Below are positions 61,095 to 64,000 of a stretch of DNA of 64,000 nucleotides, piece by piece. The translations under genes were made by a program, and so were the position numbers. How positions within the stretch are numbered: the first letter of the stretch is position 1; every line of letters starts with the position of its first letter. The notes under the pieces are model-generated. The model ran no database searches. It was not told the DNA's origin and saw nothing but the letters and a program-made list of their open reading frames with translations. Source of the stretch: Thermoanaerobaculaceae bacterium (lineage in GTDB: Bacteria > Acidobacteriota > Thermoanaerobaculia > Thermoanaerobaculales > Thermoanaerobaculaceae); the NCBI GenBank assembly GCA_013388425.1, contig JACADV010000086.1, positions 18,206-82,205 on the forward strand. The letters run 5' to 3'.

Positions 61095-62528
61095 GTGCAA
61101 CGGGAGAAGGCGCTTCGAGTTTCCTCCACCGCCGTGGCCACCCTCTTGGTGGTGGCGCTCGTGGGGATGATCAACTGGTTGGGGTACCGGCACTACCTGC
61201 GGTCCGACTGGACCAAGTCGCAGGTGTATTCGCTTTCGGACAAGACCAAGAGCATCCTCAAGACGGTGAACACGGACGTCGCGGTGGTGGTCTTCATGAC
61301 GCCAGCCACGCCGCTGTTCACCGAGACCAAGGAGCTGTTGAGCCGGTATGCGGGGGCGTGTCGGCACCTCAAGGTGGAGTTCATCGATCCGGACCGGGAC
61401 CCCTTGCGGACCCAACAGCTGGCCAAGCAGTACGGGGTGGCGGCGGCCAACACCGTGGTGTTCGCTGCCGGCGGGCGCACCAAGTACGTGACCTCCGATC
61501 AGCTGGCCGAGTACGACTACAGCGGCATGCAGTTTGGCCAAGGGCCAAAGCTCAAGAGCTACAAGGGCGAAGAGCAGTTCACCTCGGCGATCCTCGGCGT
61601 CGTCAACCCAAAGGTGCCCAAGGTGTACTTCGTGACTGGCCACGGGGAGCTGGACCCCGAAGGGTTCGAGGCCGAAGGCCTGTCGCAGCTCAAGACCGCC
61701 CTGGAACGGGACAACCTGGCGGTGGAGAAGACGGCCCTCCTCTCCGGTTCCGTGCCGGGCGATTGCGATCTGTTGGTGATTGCGGGGCCGCAGGCCCCGT
61801 ACACGGCTGCCGAAATCACGGCGTTGCGCGGCTACCTGGACCACGGCGGGCGGGCCCTGGTGCTGCTGGACCCGGTGCTGGGGGGGCGACAGCGCCCCTC
61901 GGGGCTGGAAGAGTTCCTGCTGCCCTACGGCGTCAAGGTGGGCAACGACCTGGTGCTGGACCCGGCGCGGCGGCTGCCGTTCTTCGATCTCTCGGCGGTG
62001 TACGCCAGCGAGTTCCGCAGCCACCCGGTGGTGAGCAGCATGCAGGGGCTGTCGGTGCTGCTGCCGGTGGCCCGTTCGGTGACCACCACCACGGCTGCTG
62101 GGGCCACCTCCTCCCAGCTCCTCGTCACGTCGCCTGAAGGGTGGGGGGAGACGGACATCCAAGCCATCCTGGCCCGCAAACCCATCGACAAGGACGATAA
62201 GGATACCCAGGGGCCGGTTTCCCTGGCCGTGGCCGCCCAGTCGGAGAAGGAACGGGAGACGGGGTGGCGGCTCGTGGTGGTGGGCGACTCCGACTTTGCC
62301 AGCAACGGCCAGATCGCCAACGCCGGCAACCTCAACCTCGCCCTCAACGCGGTCAACTGGTTGGTCAAGCGGGAAGAGGCCCTGGGCATTGCGCCACGCT
62401 CCCCGGAGCAGGTTCACCTCTACCTCTCGGCGGCGCAGATGCGCACCGTCGCCCTGGTGTCGCTGGCCGGACTGCCGCTGGCGGCCATCGTTGCCGGCGT
62501 GGTGGTTTGGTGGCGCCGCCGCCGCTAG
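61095..62528 (+). CDS. GldG-like ABC-associated protein
   Basis: This 477-residue protein has one transmembrane helix near each end (about 12-30 and 450-470) and a large extracytoplasmic region between, of the kind annotated as GldG/ABC-2 auxiliary domain: LGYRHYLRSDWTKSQVYSLSDKTKSIL, FIDPDRDPLRTQQLAKQYGV, VYFVTGHGELD and VVVGDSDFASNGQI. The GTG start follows AAGGGGAGG by a few bases. Confidence 0.88.
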   Translation: MQREKALRVSSTAVATLLVVALVGMINWLGYRHYLRSDWTKSQVYSLSDKTKSILKTVNTDVAVVVFMTPATPLFTETKELLSRYAGACRHLKVEFIDPDRDPLRTQQLAKQYGVAAANTVVFAAGGRTKYVTSDQLAEYDYSGMQFGQGPKLKSYKGEEQFTSAILGVVNPKVPKVYFVTGHGELDPEGFEAEGLSQLKTALERDNLAVEKTALLSGSVPGDCDLLVIAGPQAPYTAAEITALRGYLDHGGRALVLLDPVLGGRQRPSGLEEFLLPYGVKVGNDLVLDPARRLPFFDLSAVYASEFRSHPVVSSMQGLSVLLPVARSVTTTTAAGATSSQLLVTSPEGWGETDIQAILARKPIDKDDKDTQGPVSLAVAAQSEKERETGWRLVVVGDSDFASNGQIANAGNLNLALNAVNWLVKREEALGIAPRSPEQVHLYLSAAQMRTVALVSLAGLPLAAIVAGVVVWWRRRR

Positions 62529-62537
62529 GAGGCAGCC

Positions 62538-63881
62538 ATGCGACCCGCGCGACTCGTGCTGCTGGCCCTTGTGGTGCTGGGCGTGGGGGCTTACATCTTT
62601 TTCGTGGAGCGCCACCAGCCCACCACGGACCAGCTGGCGGAACGCAAGGACAAGCTGTTTGCCGAGCTCGATCAGGACAAGGTGCGCCGGGTGGTGATCG
62701 ACAACACCCACGGCCACTTCGAGCTGGAGAAGGAGGGGAGCGAGTGGCGGCTCGTGGCACCGGTGGCGGATGACGCCAACCAGGGGGCGATCTCGAGCCT
62801 CCTCTCCACGCTGCGCTACCTGAAGGCGGAGCGAACCCTCCAGGGCCAGGGCCTCGACCTGAAAGGCTACGGCCTGGCGCCGGCTGCCCTTACGGTGAAG
62901 GTGGAGCAGGAGGGGGGCAAGCTGTTCACCCTGAAGGTGGGCAGCGAGATGCCCCTCGGCAACACGCGGGCCGCCACGACCGATGGCGCGGCGGTGTACA
63001 TCGTCAACAAGTACGTGGCCTCCGACCTGGATCGCGAACTCTCGGGGTGGCGTTCGGACCAGCTCGTTTCCGTGTACTCCTCGGATGTGGCAGCGCTCAC
63101 GGTGGTCTCGCCGGCAGGGCGGGTGGCGCTTGCCCACTCGGGGGGGGTGTGGACCTTGACCGAACCGTTTGCCGATCTTGCTGACCGGGACCGTGCCGAG
63201 GGGCTGGTGAGCGACCTCAACGCAGCGAGGATCAAGGAGTTCCTCGATGCGCCCGGGGAGCTGGCTGGCCTCGGGCTCGTCCCTCCCCGCGCGGAGCTGA
63301 CCATCATCCGCAAGGACAAGCCGCCATTGAAGTTGGAGTTTGGACTGGAGCGCGAGAAGGATGGCTCGAAGCAGGTCGCTTGCCGGCGCGGCGAGCGCGT
63401 GTTCTGGGTGGACGCCAACGCCGCAACCCGGACGGCGGCGCCGCCCGCGGAGTGGCGCTCGTCTTACCTGGTTCGCCTGGACAGCTGGGCGGTCGAGAAG
63501 TTGGAGATTGGCGCTGGCGGGGAAGCGGTGCGGCTGGAGCGCAGCGAGGGGGTGTGGAAGGCGGGTGGCGTCGAGGTGGACGGTGACGCCGTGGCGCGGC
63601 GGCTCAACCTCCTGGCCGACCTCAAGGTGGTGCGCTTCGACGTGCCAGTACCCAGCGGTCCACCCCTGGGCACGGTGAAGGCCACCAGCAACGACGGGCG
63701 GGTAGTGGAGGCGAGCTTCTTTGCCGGGAGCGCGGCGGGGGAGCAGGTGGCCGTGGTCGTGGGCAGGACCGGCGCCTTTGGCGTGGACGCGGCGCGGGTG
63801 AGCGAGGTGCTGGCCGACCCGGCGGCCCTGGCGGCGCCTCGGGCCACGCCGACGCCGGCGCCCTCCCCGACGACCCCGTAG
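62538..63881 (+). CDS. DUF4340 protein
   Basis: This 447-residue protein has an N-terminal anchor helix (about 5-23) and repeated beta-rich DUF4340 modules (about 45-220 and 260-410): KVRRVVIDNTHGHFELEKEGSEWRLVAPVADDANQGAI, LKGYGLAPAALTV, GSEMPLGNTRAA. DUF4340 proteins typically follow GldG-type genes in exporter operons. Function is unknown. The C-terminal Pro/Ala/Thr tail may be disordered. GGAGGCAGCC precedes the ATG. Confidence 0.88.
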   Translation: MRPARLVLLALVVLGVGAYIFFVERHQPTTDQLAERKDKLFAELDQDKVRRVVIDNTHGHFELEKEGSEWRLVAPVADDANQGAISSLLSTLRYLKAERTLQGQGLDLKGYGLAPAALTVKVEQEGGKLFTLKVGSEMPLGNTRAATTDGAAVYIVNKYVASDLDRELSGWRSDQLVSVYSSDVAALTVVSPAGRVALAHSGGVWTLTEPFADLADRDRAEGLVSDLNAARIKEFLDAPGELAGLGLVPPRAELTIIRKDKPPLKLEFGLEREKDGSKQVACRRGERVFWVDANAATRTAAPPAEWRSSYLVRLDSWAVEKLEIGAGGEAVRLERSEGVWKAGGVEVDGDAVARRLNLLADLKVVRFDVPVPSGPPLGTVKATSNDGRVVEASFFAGSAAGEQVAVVVGRTGAFGVDAARVSEVLADPAALAAPRATPTPAPSPTTP

Positions 63882-63899
63882 CCGCGGCCCTCGGGCCCG

Positions 63900-64000
63900 T
63901 TCCCGCTCCAGGGGTGACGGGATCCTTCGGCCGCTGCGCGGCCTCAGGATGACTGCATTCTCTTCCCCCGTCACCCTGAGGCGCTGCGCCTCCCCGTCAC
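63900..64000. repeat. Second copy of the GTCATCCTGAG-type intergenic repeat (partial)
   Basis: After the DUF4340 stop the sequence contains TGACGGGATCCTTCG, CTCAGGATGAC and, after 15 bases, CGTCACCCTGAGGCGCTGCG, then CCGTCAC at the window edge. This is the same element family as at 28004-28220 and may continue beyond the window. Confidence 0.7.

Noticed and set aside
60726..63974. A 1082-codon open frame on the minus strand
   Set aside because: It is antisense to the GldFG-like and DUF4340 genes and has Arg/His/Gly-rich low complexity.
1..64000. rRNA, tRNA, prophage, insertion sequence or integrase
   Set aside because: No such gene or recognisable sequence was found on either strand by reading; no transposase-like protein is encoded.

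Overview
The window is very GC-rich, densely packed chromosomal DNA, with most neighbouring genes overlapping by ATGA or GTGA. It encodes a Gram-negative cell envelope (RlpA, TonB-dependent receptor, DUF3373 outer-membrane protein, LpxB-N-like protein). It also has a full SUF iron-sulfur system, c-type cytochromes, UbiE/MenG-type quinone methylation and many signalling proteins. The TonB-dependent protein with an N-terminal carboxypeptidase-regulatory-like domain, the octaheme cytochrome and the base composition suggest an acidobacterium, perhaps related to Thermoanaerobaculum. That placement is an inference from gene content only; no rRNA or tRNA gene was seen.

Layout. 1-5.9 kb (minus): a chemosensory operon cheW-mcp-cheA/REC-cheB-response regulator; cheB is interrupted by an in-frame TAG. 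5.9-9.7 kb (minus): acyl-adenylating enzyme, TPR/cyclic-nucleotide-binding protein and amidohydrolase. 9.8-16.1 kb (plus): histidine kinase/OmpR regulator pair, recA, zinc-less MDR reductase, NtrC-type regulator, pyrE. 16.1-19.2 kb (minus): two small membrane proteins, lysine aminotransferase and infC. 19.4-22.9 kb (plus): a redox cluster of monoheme cytochrome, DUF3373 protein and octaheme cytochrome. 23-27.9 kb (minus): LpxB-N/glycosyltransferase pair and an ABC exporter with a transglutaminase-fold protein. 28.3-34.5 kb (minus): suf operon rrf2-sufCBDSUT. 34.6-41.2 kb: two-domain secreted protein, acyl-CoA carboxylase subunit, DUF4097, MBL hydrolase and purine nucleoside phosphorylase, then a small secreted protein. 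41.2-45.5 kb (plus): LTA-synthase-like enzyme, ubiE, folD, coaE. 45.5-57 kb (minus): rdgB, FHA-GAF-adenylyl cyclase, phosphodiesterase-TPR protein, TonB receptor, DISM/GGDEF-like protein, rlpA, purB. 57.2-63.9 kb (plus): carbamate kinase, ornithine carbamoyltransferase, and a GldA/F/G-like ABC system with a DUF4340 protein.

Themes. (i) At least eight genes have a TANNNT-like -10 box ending exactly six bases before the start codon, which would make their transcripts leaderless. (ii) The chemosensory operon is unusual: the receptor carries a Cache-like sensor at its C-terminus, CheA carries a receiver domain, and CheB is split by a stop. (iii) An adenylyl cyclase and a cyclic-nucleotide-binding protein lie in the same window, consistent with a cAMP circuit. 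(iv) A dispersed intergenic repeat occurs at about 28.0-28.2 kb and at the right edge of the window.
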